A stretch of 64,000 nucleotides of DNA from G965261055 sp965261055 [NCBI: Fibrobacteria bacterium] (GCA_965261055.1 OZ253440.1:806001-870000); one strand, 5' to 3'. Positions 29,901 to 38,846 are shown, counted from the first letter of the stretch. The notes: generated by a model from the sequence alone, not told the origin. Program-made: numbers and translations.

Positions 29901-32740
29901 GTAATCGTTCTACCCCTCTGATTAGGAGAAATGTATACTTGAAAGTCTACCTCTGCATTAGCATTTGTTGTTTTATCGCCATCAGATATCGCTGCTATTT
30001 GATCTGCTATGGAAATATCCACAGCAAAGAAAGCTACTGTATAAGTAATAGAATCACCTGTTCCCATAGAATCTGCTATTCCTGTTGAAATATCTTTTAA
30101 TACTGTGACGACTACTGTTGCTGTTTCCCCTTGGTCTGTTGTCGTTACTGTGATTGTTGCTGTGCCTATTGATACTCCTGTTATTACACCGTTCGTATCA
30201 ACTGTCGCTATATTCGCATTACTCGTTGTCCAACTCACTAACTTGTCCGTTGCATCACTAGGAGTTACTGTCGCCCATACTCTTTCAGTTCCATTTTCTC
30301 CTACTGTCACAACACTCTTGTCTAAAGTCACTCCTGTTACCGATATCGGTATTGCTGTGACTGTCACCGTTACTGTATCTGCTTTTGAATCATCTACTGT
30401 AGAGGTCACTATTATTTTCGCTTCTCCTACTAATACACCTGTTACTAAACCTTCTGATACAGTCGCTATTAATTCATCACTACTTGACCATCTCACTGTT
30501 TGTGATGCTCCACCCACTACTATTACTGCCACTGTTAATTGTTCGCTACTCCCTACTTCAATACTTGATGTCGCTTTATTCAAAGAGACACTCCTTACCG
30601 CTAGTGCCGCTGTGACTGTCACCGTTACGGTGTCTGCTTTTGAATTATCTACTGTAGAGATCGCTATTATTTTCGCTTCTCCTGCTGATACACCTGTTAC
30701 TACTCCCTCTGATACCGTCGCTATTAGTTCATGAAGACTTGTCCAACTCACTGTTTGTGATGCTCCACCCACTACTATTACTGTCACTGTTAATTGTTCG
30801 CTACTCCCTACTTCAATACTTGATGTCGCTTTATTCAAAGTGACACTCGTTACCGATGGTACCGCTGTGACTGTTACCGTTACGGTGTCTGCTTTAGAAT
30901 TATCTACTGTAGAGGTCGCTATTATTTTCGCTTCTCCTACTGATACACCTGTTACTAAACCTTCTGATACAGTCGCTATTAGTTCATGAAGACTTGTCCA
31001 ACTCACTGTTTGTGATGCTCCACCCACTACTATTACTGCTACTGTTAATTGTTCGCTACTCCCTACTTCAATACTTGATGTCGCTTTATTCAAAGTGACA
31101 CTCGTTACCGATGGGGTTACATTTACTGCCGCCGCTGTGACTGTCACCGTTACTGTATCTGTTTTTGAATCATCTACTGTAGAGGTCGCTATTATTTTCG
31201 CTTCTCCTGCTGATACACCTGTTACTACTCCCTCTGATACCGTCGCTATTAGTTCATGAAGACTTGACCATCTCACTGTTTGTGATGCTCCACCCACTAC
31301 TATTACTGTCACTGTTAATTGTTCGCTACTCCCTACTTCAATACTTGATGTCGCTTTATTCAAAGTGACACTCGTTACCGATGGTACCGCTGTGACTGTT
31401 ACCGTTACGGTGTCTGCTTTAGAATTATCTACTGTAGAGGTCGCTATTATTTTTGTTTCTCCTACTGATACTCCTGTTACTAAACCTTCTGATACAGTCG
31501 CTACACTCGCATCACTCGTTGTCCAACTCACTGCTTGTGATGCTCCACCCACTACTATCACTGCAACTGTTAATTGTTCGCTACTCCCTACTTCAACACT
31601 TGAGGTCGCTTTATTCAAAGAGACACTCCTTACCGCTAGTGCCGCTGTGACTGTCACCGTTACGGTGTCTGCTTTTGAATTATCTACTGTAGAGGTCGCT
31701 ATGATTTTCGCTTCTCCTGCTGATACACCTGTTACTACTCCCTCTGATACCGTCGCTACAGTCGCATCACTTGTTGTCCAACTCACTGTTTGTGATGCTC
31801 CACCCACTACTATTACTGTCACTGTTAATTGTTCGCTACTCCCTACTTCAATACTTGAGGTGGATTCGCTCAAAGAGACACTCCTTACCGCTGGTGCGGG
31901 GGCTACTGTTACTGATACTGTTGTTCTGTGAGATCCGTCTGTTGTCGTTACGGTGATTGTTGCTGTGCCAACTCCTACTGCTGTTATAACACCACTTTGA
32001 TTTACGGTCGCTACTTGACCATTACTTGTTGACCATGTCACTGTTTTTTCGGTCGCATCGGTTGGTAATACTGTCGCTACTACTGTTGCCGCTCCCTCTA
32101 CTATTAAACTCACTGTAGATTCATCAACACTCACACCCGTTACACTTACTGATTCTGCTGTTACTATTACGGCTACTGTGTCTGTGTACCCTCCGTCTGT
32201 TGTCGTTACGGTGATCGTTGCGGTTCCTACTGAATCTCCTGTTATTACACCGTTTAAATCTACTGTCGCTATTGCTTCATTACTACTTGACCATGTCAAT
32301 GCTGGGTTGCTTGCATCAGTTGGTAATACGGTCACTTCTACCGGTAATGTATCTCCCACTACTAAATTGACTGTATCACTACCAACACTCACACTACTTA
32401 CATCAACTGATTCTGCTGTTACTGTTACCGATACTGTGTCTGTGTACCCTCCGTCTGCTGTCGTTACGGTGATCGTTGCGGTTCCTACTGAATTTCCTGT
32501 TATGATACCGTTTAAATCTACTGTCGCTATTGCAGTATCATTACTTGACCATATCACTGTTTTATTTGTCGCATCGGTTGGTAATACGGTCACTTCTACT
32601 ATTGATACACTTCCCACTATGAGATTGACTGTAGCACTACCAACAAACACACGACTTACTGGAATTGGTGTTGAATCGTCAAAAAGGTTGCAATTGAAAA
32701 CGGATAATGTTAGCAATATAAATGTAAATAACTTAATCAT
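26927..32740 (-). CDS. Giant Big_2-repeat surface lipoprotein with four C-terminal-type beta-sandwich domains
   Basis: A 1937-residue lipoprotein. The chosen ATG at 32740 has GGGGAG before it and opens MIKLFTFILLTLSVFNC, a lipoprotein signal with Cys17; the frame open to 32860 has no such start. About 15 bacterial Ig-like (Big_2) repeats of ~85 residues follow, each with a W(S/T)xS/D-x-IATV core and GVxTGVSxGxAxI. Repeats 4-9 are nearly identical. Four copies of another ~135-residue module are interspersed from mid-protein and close the C-terminus: STGIADS-x-GTGDSI, SDGDKTT, ITHHFSK-x-x-x-KG-Y, F-NKVVTTF and a final FYEIEI-x-G. That module looks like a galactose-binding-type beta-sandwich, which is inference. 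Likely an outer-surface adhesin or polysaccharide-binding protein. Confidence 0.85.
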   Translation of the reverse strand: MIKLFTFILLTLSVFNCNLFDDSTPIPVSRVFVGSATVNLIVGSVSIVEVTVLPTDATNKTVIWSSNDTAIATVDLNGIITGNSVGTATITVTTADGGYTDTVSVTVTAESVDVSSVSVGSDTVNLVVGDTLPVEVTVLPTDASNPALTWSSSNEAIATVDLNGVITGDSVGTATITVTTTDGGYTDTVAVIVTAESVSVTGVSVDESTVSLIVEGAATVVATVLPTDATEKTVTWSTSNGQVATVNQSGVITAVGVGTATITVTTTDGSHRTTVSVTVAPAPAVRSVSLSESTSSIEVGSSEQLTVTVIVVGGASQTVSWTTSDATVATVSEGVVTGVSAGEAKIIATSTVDNSKADTVTVTVTAALAVRSVSLNKATSSVEVGSSEQLTVAVIVVGGASQAVSWTTSDASVATVSEGLVTGVSVGETKIIATSTVDNSKADTVTVTVTAVPSVTSVTLNKATSSIEVGSSEQLTVTVIVVGGASQTVRWSSLHELIATVSEGVVTGVSAGEAKIIATSTVDDSKTDTVTVTVTAAAVNVTPSVTSVTLNKATSSIEVGSSEQLTVAVIVVGGASQTVSWTSLHELIATVSEGLVTGVSVGEAKIIATSTVDNSKADTVTVTVTAVPSVTSVTLNKATSSIEVGSSEQLTVTVIVVGGASQTVSWTSLHELIATVSEGVVTGVSAGEAKIIAISTVDNSKADTVTVTVTAALAVRSVSLNKATSSIEVGSSEQLTVAVIVVGGASQTVRWSSSDELIATVSEGLVTGVLVGEAKIIVTSTVDDSKADTVTVTVTAIPISVTGVTLDKSVVTVGENGTERVWATVTPSDATDKLVSWTTSNANIATVDTNGVITGVSIGTATITVTTTDQGETATVVVTVLKDISTGIADSMGTGDSITYTVAFFAVDISIADQIAAISDGDKTTNANAEVDFQVYISPNQRGRTITHHFSKTYQKGVYRYYSHFSHEINGSTVTFMNDSIVVEVIPISGASGSSATVTPNPSTAFNKVVTTFETDDLGFYEIEILGLEAIAPVGGVYSVILTAPASYGDNFEIGDTLQLSAVASAASGVATTVTWSSSNSSVASVNSSGEVIGLRLGTATITATSTADPSKTAELEITVVVVSVTGVTLNKSVATVGENGTERVWAAVVPSNASNKAVSWTTSNANIATVDSNGIITGVSVGTATITVTTTDQGETATVVVTVLENLSIGATISHTISRFVIIPRHQSLESYLYNTIWQQEAAISDGDKTTKSHDDVASQVHIADNQRGATITHHLSKIYQKGVYTYYGTNRRAPIAAMNGSTVQFMNGNIVIETVTIWGATKDITVTPDPLTAFNKVVTTVGGDDDVSFYEIEILGLEAITPVGGIYLIKLIPDTSYVAKNYLAQGEVLQFSAAVSATSGTATTVSWTTSDAGIATVNSSGEVTGISEGTAIITATSTADISKTAELEITVIAVSVTGVTLEDSLTVSENATATAVATVVPSDATDKSVSWTTGDANIATVDLNGVITGVLAGTANIIVTTTDGNFKDTVVVTVEAFGVISVSLDKTTSNIGIGFSDQLTATVQVEGGAGETVTWTTSDAVVVTVNSTGEITALTLGTATITATSTVDPTKTATAIITVLKNISTGIADSMGTGDSISYTPSGAFGSLFNTNYETAAQQVRAVSDGDKTTKASSSKPYQVFLNAKYGTITHHFSKASNKGVYIFYGSDAHNAIYRTNGITVSFMFNDQVVETVTITNATKDITVTPNPSTIFNKVVTTFPKLSTHFYEIEIFGDELIGLEDISTGIADSVGTGDSITHTITAFFLASNTDYSTEAQQIAAISDGDKTTDASASKAYQVTIGNQNGATITHHFSKTYHKGFYTFYGHNQYYSTVNRSTVTFMNDTTVVQIDTIRNATQNTIVIPSPSTVFNKVVTTFKVGNLAFYEIEIFGVEVTE
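30354..31890. repeat. Six tandem ~255-bp repeats inside the giant Big_2 gene
   Basis: The marker GCTGTGACTGT(C/T)ACCGTTAC recurs at about 30354, 30610, 30865, 31133, 31388 and 31643. Spacing is ~255 bases (85 codons) except one of ~268, which carries a 4-codon insertion. Units are near-identical, so copy number could change by recombination or slippage. Confidence 0.9.
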
Positions 32741-32779
32741 AGAAATCTCCCCTGTATGGGTAAAACCCTGTATGGGTAA

Positions 32780-32814
32780 ATAATAACAATATTCTATAAC
32801 TCTAGCAAGTATAA
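32780..32814 (-). promoter_or_regulatory. Probable promoter of the giant Big_2 gene
   Basis: On the minus strand, TTGCTA (32803-32808) and TATTAT (32780-32785) are separated by 17 bases, a good sigma-70-type pair 40 bases before the ATG. The 28-base block 32787-32814 is shared, with few changes, with the block upstream of the next Big_2 lipoprotein gene (35148-35175). Between the promoter and the start lies a direct repeat of CCCTGTATGGGTAAA. Confidence 0.6.
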
Positions 32815-33147
32815 TAAGAAAAAAGAAAAAAAAGACTACATTCCTCATTACTTTAATCATTTTTAATCATTAGTAATATAGACTATAACTACATAGTCTT
32901 TACATGATTTTCGTAACAATATTTAAAACTGCATCAATTATAAATCACCGTAACGATCTATTCTATAAAAAAATTCATTTTCCAAAAACCGCTTATACTT
33001 TTTAAATCATTTGTACTTAAGGTAAATATTGAAATATTGAAATATTGCTCGTTTTTTGTTCTTTAAAACACTATCACTTTTTCAGTTAACTTGAGAACAG
33101 AATGTTCATCTTGCGTCAATTCCAACTGGTCACACAAAAGGTTACAC
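32815..33147. other. Intergenic region, no gene seen
   Basis: AT-rich spacer. From about 32971 onward it is the first copy of a sequence found again from 35191 (the downstream part of the 2.2-kb tandem duplication), including a run of GAAATATT repeats. I see no coding frame. Confidence 0.6.
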
Positions 33148-33174
33148 AAAAAAAGAACCCTTTAGGGCTCTTTT
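33148..33174 (-). terminator. Rho-independent terminator after Big_2 lipoprotein copy A
   Basis: Read on the minus strand, GAGCCCTAAAGGGTTC folds into a short hairpin followed by a run of seven T. It sits 40 bases beyond the stop at 33216, and an identical copy lies at 35367-35393. Confidence 0.82.
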
Positions 33175-33215
33175 AATCTTTTAATCTTAATCATTAAGAT
33201 AATTATATTTTACTG

Positions 33216-35090
33216 TTATAATACTGGAGCTCCCAATATTTCTATCTCACGAAACCTTTGCCACTTCCCATCAAAAGTAAGCTTCACTTCATCAAATTGA
33301 ATATCTTTGTCTGGAGCAAATGGGACATTCTGCTCAGTATTCGTACGTGTAATCCTACTAATTGTGATCGATTCCTGTACAACTCCTTTCAAAATAAAAT
33401 CAAGAGTAGAACCATCTACCTGATTACTGCCAAAGCTATTATAATATATAAAAATACCATCAGTATAAGTTGTATCCAAAGTAAATGTTATCGTCTCTCC
33501 GCCAGCATTCCTTATTGATACTTGTCTGTCATTATCCAGACTCGGATCATCAGGATGCTTACCAGTGGTCAATGTATTACCATCTGTTATACGAGCTATA
33601 TTCTCAGCATCGGTACCTACAGAAATCCAATTACCCGCAACTAGCGTTGTGGTTACAGATAAATCTGAAATTAATTCTGGTCTAGATCTCACAAGAATTG
33701 GTCTTTCTGCATACTTCGTAGCATCAAAAACAGAGGTGACCCGAATTATTACTTCTCCTCCTGTTATTCCCCTCACTACTCCAATACTATCAACTGTAGC
33801 TATACTACTATCACTTGAAGACCATACAACAGAATCTGTTGCCCCATCTACAGTAGCTATTTGATGGCTAAAATCTGGATCACTCTGCCTACCAAAATTA
33901 TAAATAGTATCTAATCTTGACTCAATAGTTATAGATGTTATCGCTGGGATAATCTCTCTTAAAACTGTGACTGGTACAGTGACAATAAATTCACCTACTG
34001 CTACATTTATTTCTATCGCACCCTGTGATAAAAAGGTGACCAAGCCGCTTTCATCTACTGAAGCTGTCGTAGTATCTGTCGACGTATAAGTCACTGTACC
34101 AGCGGTATGCTCTAGCGGTGATACCCTTACAGTTAACTGCTGTGGAGAACCACTTATCGCATTGCCTACTAAAACTTGTGGAATAACTGATAAACCTGTC
34201 ACTGATACTGGAACGTTGTTCACTATAATAGCTATACTATCTAATTCTTCTGGTGTTACTATAGAGGTTGCCTTAATCGTGACCTCTCCTACTGATATAC
34301 CTGTAACAATCCCTGAATTATTAACAGTAGCTATAGATGTATCTGAAGAGCTCCAAGTTAATAACGTAGATGCTCCTCTCTCTTCTGTAACTGTTGCTGT
34401 TAAAGTTAATCTTCCTCCTACTTCAATATTAGAGGAGGAGGGGGAATCTATCCTCACTGATGTTACTTCAGCTGCCATTCGATCTAGAGAAACTGTAATT
34501 GTTCTACTACCTGACTTAGTGTTATCAAATGTAGATGTCGCTGTAATCATTCCTGATCCTGATCCAACACCTGTCACTAAACCTGTAGCACTAACTGTTA
34601 AAACACTCGGCAAAGCACTCGTTGACCATTCTACACTTTCTGATGCTCCCGAAATAACGTCAACAATAGATCGCAACTGTGTCCTTCCAGCAATTGATAT
34701 AGTATCACTACCACCAACTGAAATTACTTCAACGCTTGTCACCGATGGTAATGCTTCTACTGTAATCTCGGATTCAGAAAAAATTGTATCTGTAACTGTC
34801 GATATTGCCTTAATCTGTACAGAACCAACTGCTTTCCCAACTACAACTCCACTACTATCAACCGTTGCTATACTTGTATCAGAAGAATACCAGACAACTG
34901 TAGTATCTGCATTTCCTGTAACAGTCACCGTTGCTGTTAATGTTGTACTCGACCCTTGTTGAATTGTCACAGATTTTAGATTCAATTCTATAAAATCCAC
35001 TGAAATTGGTGTTGCAACTGTCGGTGGAGCATCTCCACAGTTGACAATAAGAATCACTATCAGTAATGTAAATAAATTTAAGATACCCAT
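33216..35090 (-). CDS. Big_2-repeat surface lipoprotein, copy A
   Basis: A 624-residue lipoprotein from ATG 35090 (GAGGAG site upstream), with signal MGILNLFTLLIVILIVNC and Cys18. The open frame extends 20 codons further up but lacks a signal there. It contains five to six Big_2-type repeats (WYSSDTSIATVDSSGVVVG, WSSSDTSIATVNNSGIVTG) in place of the giant's fifteen. One C-terminal ~150-residue module (RITDGNTLTTGKHPDD, ITFTLDTTYTDGIFIYYN, DEVKLTFDGKWQRFREIEIL) is a distant relative of the giant protein's end module. Together with copy B and the giant it forms a family of exported, probably surface-bound binding proteins. Confidence 0.87.
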   Translation of the reverse strand: MGILNLFTLLIVILIVNCGDAPPTVATPISVDFIELNLKSVTIQQGSSTTLTATVTVTGNADTTVVWYSSDTSIATVDSSGVVVGKAVGSVQIKAISTVTDTIFSESEITVEALPSVTSVEVISVGGSDTISIAGRTQLRSIVDVISGASESVEWSTSALPSVLTVSATGLVTGVGSGSGMITATSTFDNTKSGSRTITVSLDRMAAEVTSVRIDSPSSSNIEVGGRLTLTATVTEERGASTLLTWSSSDTSIATVNNSGIVTGISVGEVTIKATSIVTPEELDSIAIIVNNVPVSVTGLSVIPQVLVGNAISGSPQQLTVRVSPLEHTAGTVTYTSTDTTTASVDESGLVTFLSQGAIEINVAVGEFIVTVPVTVLREIIPAITSITIESRLDTIYNFGRQSDPDFSHQIATVDGATDSVVWSSSDSSIATVDSIGVVRGITGGEVIIRVTSVFDATKYAERPILVRSRPELISDLSVTTTLVAGNWISVGTDAENIARITDGNTLTTGKHPDDPSLDNDRQVSIRNAGGETITFTLDTTYTDGIFIYYNSFGSNQVDGSTLDFILKGVVQESITISRITRTNTEQNVPFAPDKDIQFDEVKLTFDGKWQRFREIEILGAPVL

Positions 35091-35147
35091 ATAAATTCTC
35101 CTCTTTATAAATGCGTCAAAAATTTCCTTTATATTAAAAAGAACTAG

Positions 35148-35175
35148 CAATATTCTATAGCTCTGTCAAGTATAA
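35148..35175 (-). promoter_or_regulatory. Shared promoter-like block upstream of Big_2 copy A
   Basis: Minus-strand block containing TTGACA (35164-35169), matching 32787-32814 at nearly every position (TTATACTTG, then GAG-TATAGAATATTG). The expected -10 position (TAGTTC) is poor, so it may be bound by a regulator, or transcription may start elsewhere. Absent upstream of copy B. Confidence 0.45.
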
Positions 35176-35366
35176 AAATGAAAAATACTAAATTCATTTT
35201 CCAAAAACCGCTTATACTTTTTAAATCATTTGTACTTAAGGTAAATATTGAAATATTGAAATATTGCTCGTTTTTTGTTCTTTAAAACACTATCACTTTT
35301 TCAGTTAACTTGAGAACAGAATGTTCATCTTGCGTCAATTCCAACTGGTCACACAAAAGGTTACAC

Positions 35367-35393
35367 AAAAAAAGAACCCTTTAGGGCTCTTTT
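35367..35393 (-). terminator. Rho-independent terminator after Big_2 lipoprotein copy B
   Basis: Same hairpin and T-run as at 33148-33174, 36 bases beyond the stop at 35429. It would also insulate copy A's upstream region from read-through. Confidence 0.82.
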
Positions 35394-35428
35394 AATCTTT
35401 TAATCATTAAGATAATTATATTTTACTG

Positions 35429-37276
35429 TTATAATACTAGACGTCCCCGTATTTCTATCTCACGAAGCCTTTGCCAATTCCCATCAAAAGTAAGCTTCAC
35501 TTCATCAAATTGAATATCTTTGTCTGGAGTAAATGGAACATTCTGCTTAGGATGCGTATCCATAATCCCACTAATTGTGATCGATTCCTGTACAACTCCT
35601 TTCAAAATAAAATCAAGAGTAGAACCATCTACCTGATTACTGCCAAAGCCATTATAGTATGTAAAAATACCATCAGTATAAGTTGTATCCAAAGTAAATG
35701 TTATCGTCTTTCCAGTAGCATTCTTCATTGTTACTTGTGAACCATTATTCAAATTCGGATCATCAGGATGCTTACCAGTGTTCAATGTGTTACCATCTGT
35801 TATACGAGCTATATTCTCGGCATCGGTACCTACAGAAGTCCAATTACCCCCAACTAGCGTTGAGGTTACAGATAAATCTGAAATTAATTTTGGTATATAT
35901 TTCACAACAATTAGTTTTTCTGCATACTTCGTAGAATCAAAAACAGAGGTGACCCGAATTATTGCTGTTCCCTCTGTTATTCCCCTCACAAATCCAATAC
36001 TATCAACTGTAACTATACTACTATCACTTAAAGACCATACAACAGAATCTGGTGCTCCATCTACAGTAGCTATTTCATAGCTAAAATCTAGAGTAGAGTC
36101 CCTATCAGAAGTATAAATAGTATCTAATCTTGACTCAATAATTATAGATGTTATCGCTGGGATAATCTCTCTTAAAACTGTGACTGGTACAGTGACAATA
36201 AATTCACCTACTGCTACATTTATTTCTATCGCACCCTGTGATAAAAAGGTGACCAAGCCGCTTTCATCTACTGAAGCTGTCGTAGTATCTGTCGACGTAT
36301 AAGTCACTGTACCAGCGGTATGGTCTAGCGGTGATACCGTTACAGTTAACTGCTGTGGAGAACCACTTATCGCATTGCCTACTAAAACTTGTGGAATAAC
36401 TGATAAACCTGTCACTGATACTGGAACGTTGTTCACTATAATAGCTATACTATCTAATTCTTCTGGTGTTACTATAGAGGTTGCCTTAATCGTGACCTCT
36501 CCTACTGATATACCTGTAACAATCCCTGAATTAACAGTAGCTATAGATGTATCTAAAGAGCTCCAAATTAATAACGTAGATGCTCCTCTCTCTTCTGTAA
36601 CTGTTGCTGTTAAAGTTAATCTTCCTCCTACTTCAATATTAGAGGAGGAGGGGGAATCTATCCTCACTGATGTTACTTCAGCTGCCATTCGATCTAGAGA
36701 AACTGTAATTGTTCTACTACCTGACTTAGTGTTATCAAATGTAGATGTCGCTGTAATCATTCCTGATCCTGATCCAACACCTGTCACTAAACCTGTAGCA
36801 CTAACTGTTAAAACACTCGGCAAAGCATTCGTTGACCATTCTACACTTTCTGATGCTCCCGAAATAACGTCAACAATAGATCGCAACTGTGTCCTTCCAG
36901 CAATTGATATAGTATCACTACCACCAACTGAAATTACTTCAACGCTTGTCACCGATGGTAATGCTTCTACTGTAATCTCGGATTCAGAAAAAATTGTATC
37001 TGTAACTGTCGATATTGCCTTAATCTGTACAGAACCAACTGCTTTCCCAACTACAACTCCACTACTATCAACCGTTGCTATACTTGTATCAGAAGAATAC
37101 CAGACAACTGTAGTATCTGCATTTCCTGTAACAGTCACCGTTGCTGTTAATGTTGTACTCGACCCTTGTTGAATTGTCACAGATTTTAGATTCAATTCTA
37201 TAAAATCCACTGAAATTGGTGTTGCAACTGTCGGCGGAGCATCTCCACAGTTGACAATAAAAATCACTATCAGCAA
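35429..37276 (-). CDS. Big_2-repeat lipoprotein, copy B, start codon apparently lost
   Basis: A 615-codon frame nearly identical to copy A, with the same Big_2 repeats and end module. Where copy A has GAATTTATATGGGTATC, this copy has GAATTCCTAGGTATC, so the ATG is gone although the GAGGAG site and the following signal-peptide codons remain. The first alternative is a TTG at 37276, which leaves only nine residues before the lipobox Cys, too short for export. The promoter-like block seen before copy A is missing too. The frame has stayed open, so the damage is recent, or the copy serves as a recombination donor. Confidence 0.7.
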   Translation of the reverse strand: MLIVIFIVNCGDAPPTVATPISVDFIELNLKSVTIQQGSSTTLTATVTVTGNADTTVVWYSSDTSIATVDSSGVVVGKAVGSVQIKAISTVTDTIFSESEITVEALPSVTSVEVISVGGSDTISIAGRTQLRSIVDVISGASESVEWSTNALPSVLTVSATGLVTGVGSGSGMITATSTFDNTKSGSRTITVSLDRMAAEVTSVRIDSPSSSNIEVGGRLTLTATVTEERGASTLLIWSSLDTSIATVNSGIVTGISVGEVTIKATSIVTPEELDSIAIIVNNVPVSVTGLSVIPQVLVGNAISGSPQQLTVTVSPLDHTAGTVTYTSTDTTTASVDESGLVTFLSQGAIEINVAVGEFIVTVPVTVLREIIPAITSIIIESRLDTIYTSDRDSTLDFSYEIATVDGAPDSVVWSLSDSSIVTVDSIGFVRGITEGTAIIRVTSVFDSTKYAEKLIVVKYIPKLISDLSVTSTLVGGNWTSVGTDAENIARITDGNTLNTGKHPDDPNLNNGSQVTMKNATGKTITFTLDTTYTDGIFTYYNGFGSNQVDGSTLDFILKGVVQESITISGIMDTHPKQNVPFTPDKDIQFDEVKLTFDGNWQRLREIEIRGRLVL

Positions 37277-37940
37277 TGTAAATAAATTTAAGATACCTAG
37301 GAATTCTCCTCTTTTTACAGACTCACAAAACTTCTTCTAAGAATCTGATAGGAGATAATTTATAAAAAAAAGAAACTATCAAAATAGATTTTATCTTTTT
37401 TTACAAAAAAACCCTTCAGAGCTATTTTTAAAAGCACTTATAGTTAAGGAAAAACAACAAAAACCAAGAGGTTTCTGTTGTTAATATAGAGATATTGAAA
37501 AAGATCTGCATAATCACTTTGAAAATAGGTAAGAATGGGTAAAAGCTACTTTAGATAATATTACACAGAGAATAGAAAATGTTCAAATGAAAGTTTTCTA
37601 ATTGAAAACTCATCTATATAATCTCCAAGTAATCTCCAAGATTTTCCCTTTTTATCCCTTGTAATTTTTTATCCCTTGTAATTTTTATATAAAAGGATCT
37701 AAGTTCTTCTGATTCAAAACCTTTCTACTCTTTATAGCCTATTTGTTGTGAATCTATCAGCTATTCACCACAAAAAATAATTTTTTAATCATTTTTAAAG
37801 CTATCTATTTTTAGATAATCACTTAAAAAGATTCTTTTTTCGTAAATAATTAGATATTCTTTTTAATTATTTTTTAACTTCACAATGATGCTCAATTCAT
37901 TATTTAAATCTATTAACTCTCATACCAAAGCCTATTTCTA
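37277..37940. other. Intergenic region, no gene seen
   Basis: About 660 bases of AT-rich DNA. It has short direct repeats (TAATCTCCAAG twice near 37618-37640; TTTATCCCTTGTAATTTTT twice near 37660-37690) and several hairpin-prone stretches, but no frame with protein-like content. It separates the Big_2 cluster from the UbiA gene. Confidence 0.6.
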
Positions 37941-38846
37941 ATGTTTAAGCAAAGTCTTCTTCAATATCTATCTTTTTTAAGATTCCCTAGTATCTTTAGC
38001 TCCTGCTCTAATGTATTTTTAGGGTATGTCTTATTTGCTAAAGAATTTCACTTTTCAACTCTCTGTTTAGGACTCATGGCAGCAGCTTGCTCTATCTTAG
38101 CTGGAATGGGATTAAACGATATAGCAGATATCAAAGTAGATGCAAAAGAAAGACCTACTCGCCCACTGCCTTCTAAAAAAATCTCTCTTCCAAAAGCTTG
38201 GCTGACTTGTATTTTGCTATTTATCATTTCTTTGACTCTGTATTATAATGCAAACCCTCAAAGCCTTATCTTCTTTTCCTTACTATGGATCTCAATTATA
38301 AGTTACAATTTTTATTTTAAAAATACAAGATTAGGTTTCGTTCCTATGGGACTCTGTCGTGGATTTAATCTACTAATAGGAATGAGTCTAGCTGGAATTA
38401 GTTTTTTTGATTTACAAACCCTTTCATTTTCATCTTGGATTCCTATTTTTTCACTTACCTTCTATGTTAGCTTAATCACATTTTTGGCAAAGGACGAAGT
38501 AAGTGGAAATAAGCCTTGGAAAGTCGCTTTTTTTTCTTGTGGATTAGCGATATGGATCATTCTCTGGATAATCATATTCAGTACACAAACTCATATTTTA
38601 TCTTCAATTCTAGGTATCATCGTAATAGCTTGGTATGGATTTAAGATTAAACCGTTACTCACTAATCTTATTCGTAAACCCGAATCAAGTATAAACAATC
38701 AAAAAATAATTGGGTTTTACTTATGGCTCATACCTTTAGTTGATTGCCTTGCTTTAATACAAAACAACTCTTTACTTTTAATTTTATTCCCAATAACCTG
38801 TCTATTTTTATCAAAATATACAAGACAATGGTTTCATTTAACCTAA
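37941..38846 (+). CDS. UbiA-family prenyltransferase
   Basis: A 301-residue polytopic membrane enzyme of the UbiA superfamily, about nine membrane helices. The first aspartate-rich site is NDIADIKVDAKERPTRPLPS, a full N-D-x-x-D-x-x-x-D motif. The second site, expected around residues 190-200, contains FLAKDEVSGNKPWK. The opening LRFPSIFSSCSNVFLGYVLF resembles EboC-type members, but no ebo or quinone genes are adjacent, so the acceptor is unknown. It is a different enzyme from the heme O synthase at 4832. Confidence 0.83.
   Translation: MFKQSLLQYLSFLRFPSIFSSCSNVFLGYVLFAKEFHFSTLCLGLMAAACSILAGMGLNDIADIKVDAKERPTRPLPSKKISLPKAWLTCILLFIISLTLYYNANPQSLIFFSLLWISIISYNFYFKNTRLGFVPMGLCRGFNLLIGMSLAGISFFDLQTLSFSSWIPIFSLTFYVSLITFLAKDEVSGNKPWKVAFFSCGLAIWIILWIIIFSTQTHILSSILGIIVIAWYGFKIKPLLTNLIRKPESSINNQKIIGFYLWLIPLVDCLALIQNNSLLLILFPITCLFLSKYTRQWFHLT

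Larger units (their letters stand above)
32971..37318. repeat. 2.2-kb tandem duplication carrying the two medium Big_2 lipoproteins
   Basis: Unit A runs about 32971-35105 and unit B about 35191-37318, offset by ~2220 bases. Both include the same 3' flank with the GAAATATT run and terminator and almost the same gene. They differ by small indels (one Asn codon lost in B), scattered substitutions, and a cluster of changes in the last ~200 codons. Confidence 0.9.

Noticed and set aside
30354-31890. CRISPR-like array
   Set aside because: The repeats are ~255 bp, coding and contiguous without spacers; they encode Ig-like domains.
27044-34962. Many plus-strand open frames (for example 28077-28568, 30105-30734, 31365-31931, 34162-34962)
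   Set aside because: They are antisense shadows of the Big_2 repeat genes. Their Thr/Val/Ser-rich texts mirror the repeats and they lack ribosome binding sites.
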